From: Candidatus Kaiserbacteria bacterium
GTDB lineage: Bacteria > Patescibacteriota > Minisyncoccia > Phycocordibacterales > UBA918
Assembly: GCA_020428895.1 (NCBI GenBank)
Contig: JAGQLZ010000042.1
Span: 1-12,913, forward strand
Length of the DNA stretch: 12,913 bases
Reading direction: 5' to 3'
Numbering within the stretch: the stretch's first letter is position 1; every line of letters begins with the position of its first letter. This document shows, piece after piece, positions 1-6,003 of the stretch. The translations under genes and the position numbers were made by a program. The notes beneath the pieces were generated by a model. The model saw only the letters and a list, made by a program, of their open reading frames with translations, did not search any database and was not told the DNA's origin.

Positions 1-67
1 AAAAAATTGATTATAATATAATCCGATTGGTGCGGATAATGTACCAAATTGAAAATACTAAATAGTG

Positions 68-73
68 TAGAAT
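68..73 (+). promoter_or_regulatory. -10 box for leaderless start of the gene at 81
   Basis: TAGAAT lies 7 bases before the ATG at 81, which would place the transcription start at or within a base or two of the start codon. No Shine-Dalgarno-like purine run is present before the ATG. No -35 at standard spacing is convincing; TTGAAA at 49-54 is only 13 bases upstream. The call relies on the same arrangement recurring before most other plus-strand genes here. Confidence 0.45.
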
Positions 74-80
74 TAAGTAT

Positions 81-1088
81 ATGTTTAAAAAGATAATAAG
101 CATTTTTTGTATAACCCTTTTACTAATACCGGCAACAACTAACGCTGATGCTGATGTGGTGGTAATTAAAGAACAATTGATGGCTATTGATATATCAGTA
201 AATGAATTAAAAGCAAAAGTAGAGGAATTGTATCCTGATAGTATTTATGAGGCCCAAATGAAATTATTATCTGAAGCAGTTAGCTTAGTTAAACAGCTTT
301 CAGGTATAGATTTTTCTGGTTCTGATGAATATAGTATAAACACCAAGTCAGACGGACCGACTTATGTGGGAGCAGATGATGGAAAGCCAACTTATGTGAG
401 TGATTCGAAAACCGCGGTATACACTAATGAAAGTGGTGTGTCATTTTATGCTAGTGACACTTCAATTGCTGGTGTTTATGGAGCTGGTGTTGGTTCAGTT
501 TCCACTAATAAGAAGTCTTTAATTAATGGTTTTGGACGAGGTAGTTCAACTATTAATAAGATTGATATTTATCCTTCTAGTGCTGGGTCATTATTTAGTG
601 CTGGAAGCGGAAAGTCAACGATTGATATAAAAACTGACCAAGGTGAATGGTTGAAATTATGGTCTAGACAAGGCACAAGTAAAACTAGTGAATTTGTTCT
701 TGGTTATGAATTAGGTAAAGAAAATAAGAAAAAACCAGGAACTATGATTGTAGAAGAAAGTGATGACACCGAAGGTTACAAGATTGAATACGCTGACATT
801 GTTGCCTATTTACAACAGGTGATTCCTGATACAGACACTAAAGCTAAACCGGGGGATTTTGCAGAACTTGTTTTTGGTATTGAGCCTTCAGTTTCTGTAG
901 ATGCTATCGGTACTTCGGTAGGTTCCACCCTGTTTGGTGATTGTACCGGTACTTCTACTGATATGGATATAGCACTTCCAGTGGTAAGAGCACTTTTGAA
1001 TAGTGACAAAATTCAATTTGAAAAACCACTTAAAGATATATTAAAGGTTCATTCCGATGGCAACGATTGTCTATTTATCTTACCTTAG
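81..1088 (+). CDS. Exported protein of unknown function
   Basis: A 335-residue protein that I do not recognise. It begins with a clear signal peptide (basic residues 3-4, hydrophobic core about 5-18, small residues PATTNADA), so it should be secreted or surface-exposed. Residues about 27-75 look helical (IKEQLMAIDISVNELKAKVEEL), like the short coiled segments that follow the signal peptides of the next two proteins. Residues about 85-200 are rich in Gly, Ser, Thr and Tyr and probably beta-stranded, with a small internal repeat (GPTYVGADDG / KPTYVSDSK). The mature part has two cysteines near the C-terminus (GDC, NDC) that could form a disulfide. No catalytic motif is visible. It is followed by its own hairpin terminator and is the first of three consecutive exported-protein genes. 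The coding call is secure; the function is not known. Confidence 0.85.
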   Translation: MFKKIISIFCITLLLIPATTNADADVVVIKEQLMAIDISVNELKAKVEELYPDSIYEAQMKLLSEAVSLVKQLSGIDFSGSDEYSINTKSDGPTYVGADDGKPTYVSDSKTAVYTNESGVSFYASDTSIAGVYGAGVGSVSTNKKSLINGFGRGSSTINKIDIYPSSAGSLFSAGSGKSTIDIKTDQGEWLKLWSRQGTSKTSEFVLGYELGKENKKKPGTMIVEESDDTEGYKIEYADIVAYLQQVIPDTDTKAKPGDFAELVFGIEPSVSVDAIGTSVGSTLFGDCTGTSTDMDIALPVVRALLNSDKIQFEKPLKDILKVHSDGNDCLFILP

Positions 1089-1130
1089 CTGACCACCTAT
1101 TCTTAAGTAGATAAATTAAAATTTGTTAAC

Positions 1131-1164
1131 ACAAATCCAAGCCAACATGGCTTGGATTTGTTTT
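1131..1164 (+). terminator. Rho-independent terminator after the first exported-protein gene
   Basis: A perfect 13-bp stem (1131-1143 with 1149-1161) has a 5-base loop (aacat) and is followed by a T-rich stretch (TTTT at 1161-1164, then GTT). It lies 42 bases after the TAG stop. The next promoter candidate begins three bases further on. Confidence 0.9.
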
Positions 1165-1166
1165 GT

Positions 1167-1175
1167 TGGTATAAT
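1167..1175 (+). promoter_or_regulatory. Extended -10 promoter upstream of the gene at 1234
   Basis: TGGTATAAT is a perfect extended -10 (TG, one base, TATAAT) directly behind the terminator. It would start transcription near 1182 and give a leader of about 50 bases. No good -35 is visible, as is usual for extended -10 promoters. A second candidate nearer the gene is listed separately. Confidence 0.5.
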
Positions 1176-1200
1176 TAAATTGATAACAGTTAAGACGCTG

Positions 1201-1228
1201 TTGGTTTGTTAGTTTAATTGTTTACTAT
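1201..1228 (+). promoter_or_regulatory. Gene-proximal promoter candidate (-35/-10) for the gene at 1234
   Basis: TTGGTT (1201-1206), a 16-base spacer and TACTAT (1223-1228) stand 5 bases before the ATG at 1234. If used, the transcript would start at about the start codon and be leaderless. No Shine-Dalgarno site precedes the ATG. Confidence 0.4.
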
Positions 1229-1233
1229 TGATT

Positions 1234-2637
1234 ATGAAGAAAATTCTACTAAGTTCAGTCTGTGTTGTGTGTTTTGCTATAGCTTTGTCAGTGCCGAGCT
1301 CTACACAAGCGGCCGCAGATCGTGAGGAAATGTTGGCACAAATCCAGCAACTCATGGAACTGATTGCAGATCTGCAAAAACAACTATCTGATGCTCGAGG
1401 AGAAATACGAGAAATTATCAAAGATGGATTGTCTGAAGGTATGACTCATGAAGATATTCGTGAGATTCAGCAGCTCTTGGCAACTGATTATGAAATTTAT
1501 CCGGAAGGTTTGATTACTGGTTATTTCGGTAATTTGACCAAACAAGCTTTGAAGAGATTTCAAAAGCGACATGGTATTTTGGAAAGTGGTGAAATTAATG
1601 AAGATACAAGAGAAGCTCTAGAAGCATACTTTGAGATGAAGAACGGTCGGTATGTGCCAGGTCAACTAAAGAAATTTGAGATACATCAATTTGACTGGAA
1701 GTTTAGTAGTGATAAAGACGATCTTGATGATTATCATGGTCATAAGGTAAGAGTTTGTCATAACGGCAAGACCATTCAGGTGGCAAAACCAGCCGCTCGT
1801 GCCCATGTGTCACATGGTGACAAGATTGGCTCTTGTGATGGTGAAGAAAAAAATAAAGACGACAGAGATGATGACAAAGATGAAAAAGCTAAAGATGAGG
1901 CAGAAGACGCAGTAGCCGAAGCAAAAACCGCTATTGAAGATCTGGAAGATTTCATTGAAGAATCTGACGCAAGTGACGATGATATTGATGAAGCAGAAGC
2001 AGACTTGAATTCAGCTGAAACTTATCTTGAAAGAGCTGAGGCTGACTTTGAAGATGAAGATTATGAAGGTGCTAAAGAAAACGCTAAAAAAGCTATCTCT
2101 AAAGTAGATGATGGTTATGAAGCGCTTGGGTCAAACTACGATCCTGAAACAAAGAGTGATGCTGAAGAAGCTATTGAAGACGCTGAAGATGAGATTAACG
2201 AAGCAGAGGATTTGATTGAAGAAACTGAAGATAAAGATCTTGAAGATGCCTATGAAGATCTTGATGAGGCTAAAGAACTTTTAGAACAAGCTGAAGAAGC
2301 TTTTGATGATGGCGATTATGAAGAAGCTTTGGATAAAGCAGAAGAGTCTCTTGATATTGCAAAAGATATTGATGAAGTCTTAGAGGATTCAGATGATGTG
2401 AATGACGATGATACTAAAGATGCATTAGATGAAGCTGAAGAAGCGATTGAAGATGCCAAAGATGCTATCGATAATGCTGATGGAAATACAGATGATGCTG
2501 AAGAGTTATTGGCAGATGCTGAAGAGCTGTATGAAGATGCTGATGAAGCTAATGATGATAAAAACTACGCTATGGCTAAGTATTTAGCAGAAAAAGCTGA
2601 AGAAAAAGCTGACGAAGCTCGTTTTGAAGTATCTTAA
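1234..2637 (+). CDS. Exported peptidoglycan-binding protein with three acidic helical repeats
   Basis: A 467-residue protein read from the ATG at 1234; the TTG two codons earlier adds nothing. Order of parts: signal peptide (about 1-27, ending near STQAAA); a short helix (about 28-55); a PG_binding_1 domain (74-133, with IYPEGLITGYFG and ALKRFQKRHG), a fold that anchors proteins to cell wall; then a Cys-bounded motif (175-201, CHNGKTI...AHVSHGD..GSC); and an extremely Asp/Glu/Ala-rich C-terminal half. That half consists of three diverged copies of about 75-80 residues (219-298, 309-383, 393-467), each with a helical run of AE/DA steps and a FDDGDYEEAL-like segment, reminiscent of TPR-type helical hairpins. 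It is probably a wall-attached, anionic surface protein. The acidic repeat recurs once in the next gene. No enzyme active site is seen. Confidence 0.88.
   Translation: MKKILLSSVCVVCFAIALSVPSSTQAAADREEMLAQIQQLMELIADLQKQLSDARGEIREIIKDGLSEGMTHEDIREIQQLLATDYEIYPEGLITGYFGNLTKQALKRFQKRHGILESGEINEDTREALEAYFEMKNGRYVPGQLKKFEIHQFDWKFSSDKDDLDDYHGHKVRVCHNGKTIQVAKPAARAHVSHGDKIGSCDGEEKNKDDRDDDKDEKAKDEAEDAVAEAKTAIEDLEDFIEESDASDDDIDEAEADLNSAETYLERAEADFEDEDYEGAKENAKKAISKVDDGYEALGSNYDPETKSDAEEAIEDAEDEINEAEDLIEETEDKDLEDAYEDLDEAKELLEQAEEAFDDGDYEEALDKAEESLDIAKDIDEVLEDSDDVNDDDTKDALDEAEEAIEDAKDAIDNADGNTDDAEELLADAEELYEDADEANDDKNYAMAKYLAEKAEEKADEARFEVS
1888..2634 (+). repeat. Three tandem acidic helical repeats in coding sequence
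   Basis: Approximate copies at 1888-2127, 2158-2382 and 2410-2634. Each encodes a helix rich in AEEAIEDAED-type steps, a short gap, a second helix (AE..LEQAEEAF), and a [D/N]YEEALDKAE-like third helix. The three are diverged at DNA level, so this is an old duplication. A fourth copy sits in the following gene. Confidence 0.75.
2158..2191 (+). repeat. Near-identical DNA shared with the next gene (copy 1)
   Basis: These 34 bases match 3549-3582 with a single third-position difference (gaa versus gag). They encode DAEEAIEDAED in both genes. Such close identity inside otherwise diverged repeats suggests recent exchange between the two genes, though low-complexity codon usage could contribute. 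Confidence 0.7.
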
Positions 2638-2653
2638 TTACGACATAATTCGT

Positions 2654-2691
2654 AAAACAAAAACCACACTTTATGGTGTGGTTTTTGTTTT
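2654..2691 (+). terminator. Bidirectional-type hairpin terminator
   Basis: A perfect 16-bp stem (2654-2669 with 2676-2691) with a 6-base loop; the GC part is CCACAC/GTGTGG. The 3' arm is itself T-rich (gtttttgtttt) and the 5' arm A-rich, the usual form of an intrinsic terminator. It lies 16 bases after the stop codon. Confidence 0.9.
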
Positions 2692-2724
2692 ACTCAGGTT
2701 TCAGTAACGGCAAAACTTAGGTGG

Positions 2725-2733
2725 TGATACAAT
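2725..2733 (+). promoter_or_regulatory. Extended -10 promoter for the gene at 2766
   Basis: TGATACAAT (TG, one base, TACAAT) predicts a start near 2740 and a leader of about 26 bases without a Shine-Dalgarno site. A weaker TAATTA (2752-2757), 8 bases before the ATG, would fit the leaderless pattern of the other genes. The sequence does not decide between them. Confidence 0.45.
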
Positions 2734-2765
2734 ATACAGACAATTTGTCGGTAATTATTTTTTAT

Positions 2766-4196
2766 ATGCGTTTATTATCTTTAGGAATTAGTAGCTTTAT
2801 TTTAGGGTTAGTTTTGGTTTTAGCTTCTCCGGTAAAGGCTAATACAGATATGTCAGCTGTGTTAGAGAGAATGGATGAAATTATTGCTGAAATGCAAGTA
2901 CTGCGAACTGAGTTTGCGGTCCTCTCAAAACAAGTGGGTACAACTGTATCAACTCCAGCAGTACTTGGGGTACAAACTACAGCTGGTGGTTTTTCTGAGT
3001 CTTTAGAATACGGTGTAACAAATGATGATATATCTTACATTCAAAAACTTTTAGCAACTGATCCGGAGATTTATCCAGAAGCAATTGTGTCAGGATTTTT
3101 TGGCCCTAAAACCCAAGAGGCAATTCGAAAGCTTCAAACTAGATTCAATTTAGATCCAGTTGGAGTAATTGGTCCAGCCACAAGAACTATCTTAGAAACT
3201 TTTAAAAAAGCTTTTCCAACTGGTGCTTTTCCTGACGGAGTTTTAAAACAAGTACCGCAAGTACAAGGTGCTTCAACTAGTATTACTCCTGTTCAGTCAC
3301 CAGTTACAAGACCGACATTTTCTGATAATTCAAATCCTTTTTATTCGATTGAAGGTGAAATTGATAGAGGTGAAGCGGAGGTAAGAGTTGAATACAAGAA
3401 TGGAAAAACTAGTCGAATTATAGTTGATGGTGACGATGAAGGTGAAGTAGCTAAGAATATTGCAAAACGCACTGGTCAATCTGTCGCACATGTTTTGGCA
3501 GTACTTGATTTAGGAAATGAAAAACCAAGCAATGGCGGTGATGAAGATGATGCTGAAGAGGCTATTGAAGACGCTGAAGATGCTATCGATGATGCCGATG
3601 AGGCAATTGATGAAGCTAAAGATGATGATGAAGACATTGACGATGCAGAGGATATGCTTGACGAAGCGGAAGAATATTTAGAAGAGGCTGAAGATGCCTT
3701 TGACGATGAAGATTACGAACAAGCAATTAGTAAAGCTAAAAAGGCTAAATCAAAGGCTAAAGACGCTGAAGATGCTATTGGTGGAAAAAGTAGCCGTAAA
3801 GGAGATAGTGATGACATAGATGAAATCAGAGTAGATATTGTTGGTAAAGATGAAGCAGAAGTAAAAGTAGAATATGATGATGGTTCTGAATATGAGTTTG
3901 GTTTAGAGGAAGATAAAGAAGATGAGATAATTGAAGAAATTGCTGATGAGCTTGATATGGATGAAGATGATGTTGAAGATTTAATTGAGTTTGATTACGG
4001 TGATGTAGAAGAAATTAATGTAGATGTTGATGAAGATGCTGATGAGGCTACAGTAAAAGTAGAGTATGAAAGTGGTGTAACACGGCGCTTTGATATTGAG
4101 GCTGGCAGTGAAAGTTCGATGATTAAGGATATTGCTAAAGAAATTGACGAAGATGAAGACGATGTTGAGGATTGGACAAATTTTGATTATTTGTAA
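2766..4196 (+). CDS. Exported peptidoglycan-binding protein with acidic insert and triplicated beta-helix module
   Basis: A 476-residue protein. I start at the ATG at 2766, because it begins directly with a good signal peptide (MRLLSLGISSFILG...SPVKA); a GTG 15 codons upstream would bury it behind polar residues. Parts in order: signal peptide (about 1-26); helix (about 27-55); PG_binding_1 domain (87-146, IYPEAIVSGFFGPKT); Pro/Ser/Thr linker; module copy A (195-250); one acidic helical repeat (259-340) like those of the preceding gene; module copies B (354-412) and C (417-476). The module has a strand pair around AEV[R/K]VEY..G, then a helix (IAKxxD) and a DDVED-type end. I do not recognise the module. 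The architecture suggests an anionic wall-associated surface protein. It has a terminator on each side. Confidence 0.88.
   Translation: MRLLSLGISSFILGLVLVLASPVKANTDMSAVLERMDEIIAEMQVLRTEFAVLSKQVGTTVSTPAVLGVQTTAGGFSESLEYGVTNDDISYIQKLLATDPEIYPEAIVSGFFGPKTQEAIRKLQTRFNLDPVGVIGPATRTILETFKKAFPTGAFPDGVLKQVPQVQGASTSITPVQSPVTRPTFSDNSNPFYSIEGEIDRGEAEVRVEYKNGKTSRIIVDGDDEGEVAKNIAKRTGQSVAHVLAVLDLGNEKPSNGGDEDDAEEAIEDAEDAIDDADEAIDEAKDDDEDIDDAEDMLDEAEEYLEEAEDAFDDEDYEQAISKAKKAKSKAKDAEDAIGGKSSRKGDSDDIDEIRVDIVGKDEAEVKVEYDDGSEYEFGLEEDKEDEIIEEIADELDMDEDDVEDLIEFDYGDVEEINVDVDEDADEATVKVEYESGVTRRFDIEAGSESSMIKDIAKEIDEDEDDVEDWTNFDYL
3348..4193 (+). repeat. Three copies of a ~56-60 residue protein module
   Basis: Copy A 3348-3515, copy B 3825-4001, copy C 4014-4193. 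Shared pattern: I.v[D/E][I/V], then [E/A]A.V[R/K]VEY..G, a short variable stretch, then a helix centred on IAK/IAD, then a [D/A]V[E/L]-type hydrophobic end and fDyG/L. B and C are adjacent and most alike. A is separated from them by the acidic helical repeat. Confidence 0.75.
3549..3582 (+). repeat. Near-identical DNA shared with the preceding gene (copy 2)
   Basis: Matches 2158-2191 at 33 of 34 bases, in the same reading frame (DAEEAIEDAED). Confidence 0.7.
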
Positions 4197-4210
4197 AATT
4201 AATTTATTAA

Positions 4211-4250
4211 ATAACAAACGATCCAGTCTTTAGGCTGGATCGTTTGTTAT
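4211..4250 (+). terminator. Hairpin terminator overlapping the next promoter
   Basis: A perfect 16-bp stem (4211-4226 with 4235-4250) has an 8-base loop that can close further by a C-G and a T-G pair. The 3' arm ends in T-rich sequence (gtttgttat) and the 5' arm is A-rich. There is no T-run beyond the stem, because the last bases of the 3' arm are also part of a TGTTATAAT promoter element. Confidence 0.8.
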
Positions 4251-4253
4251 AAT
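4245..4253 (+). promoter_or_regulatory. Extended -10 promoter for the metallopeptidase gene
   Basis: TGTTATAAT is a perfect extended -10. It ends 11 bases before the ATG at 4265, so transcription would start about 5 bases before the codon. Its first six bases are the end of the preceding terminator stem, so terminator and promoter are physically fused. Confidence 0.65.
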
Positions 4254-4264
4254 TCCTGTTAATA

Positions 4265-4681
4265 ATGTGGCGACGATATAAGAGAAGAAAAAAACGAGCT
4301 AGTAGTGTTACTAAACATTATACAGAACATAAAGAATTGGCTCGTGAGTTGGTTTTAACTCGCTTAAATCAGTGGAATCAGTTCTATGGTTTAGAGTGGA
4401 ACCGTGTAGCAATTCGTAACCAGAAAACCTGTTGGGGCAGTTGTACTTCTCTTAAGAATCTAAATTTTAGTTATCGACTTTTATTTTTACCACCACACCT
4501 GCAGGATTACATTATTGTGCATGAGTTATGTCATTTGTCTGAACTAAATCATTCACCAGCCTTTTGGGATTTAGTAGCAATGACAATGCCTGATTATCAT
4601 ATGCATAAACGAGAGCTGCGAGCAATTGAGAAAGCCGGTATTGGTGAATTGATGAAATATTATAAATATACCAGCGTATAA
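4265..4681 (+). CDS. Short YgjP-like (DUF45) zinc metallopeptidase
   Basis: A 138-residue protein of the YgjP/SprT-like metallopeptidase group (M48-type gluzincin fold). The diagnostic stretch is present: CWGSC at 56-60, a strand NFSYRLLFLPP (67-77), then the zinc site VHELCH (85-90: H86 and H90 as ligands, E87 as catalytic base) and LNHSPAFW (94-101) with H96 as the likely third ligand. The usual family members run to about 220-240 residues with an N-terminal beta domain. This one keeps only the protease core behind a very basic tail (RRYKRRKKR), which may bind nucleic acid or membrane. No signal peptide, so it is probably cytoplasmic. The physiological substrate of the family is unclear. 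The TAA stop overlaps the next gene's -10 box. Confidence 0.85.
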   Translation: MWRRYKRRKKRASSVTKHYTEHKELARELVLTRLNQWNQFYGLEWNRVAIRNQKTCWGSCTSLKNLNFSYRLLFLPPHLQDYIIVHELCHLSELNHSPAFWDLVAMTMPDYHMHKRELRAIEKAGIGELMKYYKYTSV

Positions 4682-4682
4682 T
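4677..4682 (+). promoter_or_regulatory. -10 box for leaderless msrAB transcript
   Basis: A consensus TATAAT overlaps the TAA stop of the preceding gene and lies exactly 7 bases before the ATG at 4690. This predicts a transcript beginning at the start codon. No Shine-Dalgarno sequence is present. Confidence 0.6.
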
Positions 4683-4689
4683 TTAATAT

Positions 4690-5970
4690 ATGGACTTTAT
4701 TCAAGCATTGTTTTTATCAATCATTGGTTTATTTGGATTTGGTGGGACTGTAGCTCAGCCAGCAACGACAGAAGTACCGTCAGTTGAAATATCCAGATCA
4801 GAATTATCAGTTAATTCAACGACTACAATAAATATGGAATCAACCAGACAAAATAATCCCGAAGCAAATAAAAAAGTACAAACTGTCGCCAGTGATGATT
4901 CGGTCATGAAAGAAGTCAAGACGGTTTCCGATGAGATTTCTATTAATGAAGCAACTATGTTGGTCGCCGGTGGTTGTTTTTGGTGTGTAGAAGCTGACTT
5001 AGAAAAATTATCAGGTGTGATATCGGTTGTCTCTGGTTATACAGGTGGTGATTCAGAAAATCCAACTTACGACAATTATTCCAAAGATGGACACAGGGAA
5101 GTGGTGGAAGTTACTTACAATCCAAATGTAGTAAGTTACGAAGAGATTTTGATTTATGCCATGAAGCATATGGATCCTACTGATGATGACGGATCGTTTG
5201 GTGATCGAGGTGATTATTACTCACCAGCTTTTTACTACGAAACTGATGAGGAAAAAAACATAATTGAAAATCTTATTAGTGATGTTAATGACAACGGTCC
5301 TTATGATAAACCTTTGGCCATTGACATTGAAAAGAAATCAGCTTTTTGGCCAGCCGAAGATTATCATCAAGATTACTACAAAGGGACTTTGTCTAAATTG
5401 AAATACAAATATTATCGTAATGCTTCGGGGCGGGATAAATATATTGAAAAATATTGGGGTAATGATACGGACGCCAGTTTATACTGGAGAAATAAAAATA
5501 ATAACAAACATTCTAATACCGATTGGCAAAACTTTGTTAAACCGTCTGAAACTGAACTTAAGTCGAGTTTGACAGATATTCAGTACAAGGTTACTCAAAA
5601 AAATAGCACTGAAAAATCTTTTGACAATGAATATTGGGACAATAAAAATGACGGAATTTATGTTGATATAGTTTCTGGGGAACCACTATTTTCTTCAACT
5701 CACAAATTTGATTCTGGTACTGGTTGGCCGAGTTTTACAAGACCAATTGACTATAACTTTGTCACCGAACATGATGATTATTTATTATTACAACCCCGAA
5801 CAGAAATACGTTCAGCGATTGCAGATTCACATTTAGGTCATGTTTTTAATGATGCACCAGTTGAGTTGGGAGGTGTTCGTTACTGTATGAATTCAGCGTC
5901 GTTACGGTTTGTGGCCAAAGAAAATATGGAAGCTGAAGGTTATGGTGATTTTTTGTACCTATTTGAGTAG
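4690..5970 (+). CDS. msrAB: Membrane-anchored or exported MsrA-MsrB fusion (methionine sulfoxide reductase)
   Basis: A 426-residue bifunctional enzyme reducing both epimers of methionine sulfoxide in proteins. An N-terminal hydrophobic segment (about 3-22) acts as signal or anchor, followed by a Ser/Thr/Asn-rich linker to about 85. The MsrA domain (about 88-245) has GGCFWC with catalytic C96, and YHQDYY (225-230). The MsrB domain (about 284-420) has [18 protein letters not shown] and the catalytic [11 protein letters not shown] (C399). The whole protein has only three cysteines: C96, C99 and C399. The two zinc CxxC pairs of many MsrBs are absent (VSGEPLF and [10 protein letters not shown] instead), and the common resolving cysteine of the SGCGWPSF form is Thr344. 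So MsrB has no obvious internal resolving cysteine and may depend on an outside thiol partner. The next gene encodes a suitable reductant transporter. Family call is secure; extracytoplasmic location is inferred from the N-terminus. Confidence 0.95.
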   Translation: MDFIQALFLSIIGLFGFGGTVAQPATTEVPSVEISRSELSVNSTTTINMESTRQNNPEANKKVQTVASDDSVMKEVKTVSDEISINEATMLVAGGCFWCVEADLEKLSGVISVVSGYTGGDSENPTYDNYSKDGHREVVEVTYNPNVVSYEEILIYAMKHMDPTDDDGSFGDRGDYYSPAFYYETDEEKNIIENLISDVNDNGPYDKPLAIDIEKKSAFWPAEDYHQDYYKGTLSKLKYKYYRNASGRDKYIEKYWGNDTDASLYWRNKNNNKHSNTDWQNFVKPSETELKSSLTDIQYKVTQKNSTEKSFDNEYWDNKNDGIYVDIVSGEPLFSSTHKFDSGTGWPSFTRPIDYNFVTEHDDYLLLQPRTEIRSAIADSHLGHVFNDAPVELGGVRYCMNSASLRFVAKENMEAEGYGDFLYLFE

Positions 5971-5987
5971 TTTCATATTTACTCATC

Positions 5988-5996
5988 TGTTATTAT
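5988..5996 (+). promoter_or_regulatory. Extended -10 for leaderless start at 6004
   Basis: TGTTATTAT (TG, one base, TATTAT) ends 7 bases before the ATG at 6004. It sits in the 33-base gap after msrAB. No Shine-Dalgarno sequence is present. Confidence 0.55.
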
Positions 5997-6003
5997 TAAC
6001 CAC

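Noticed and set aside
1..80. Overlapping TATAAT-like boxes at 12-22 and GATAAT at 35-40 upstream of the first gene
   Set aside because: None has a -35 at normal spacing, and AT-rich DNA produces such boxes easily; only the box next to the ATG was kept.
1228..1233. TTG start two codons upstream of the ATG at 1234
   Set aside because: It overlaps the likely -10 box and gives no better signal peptide; ATG is the simpler choice.
2721..2765. GTG start 15 codons upstream for the second wall-binding protein
   Set aside because: The extra residues are polar and would precede the signal peptide; the region instead holds a promoter-like TGATACAAT.
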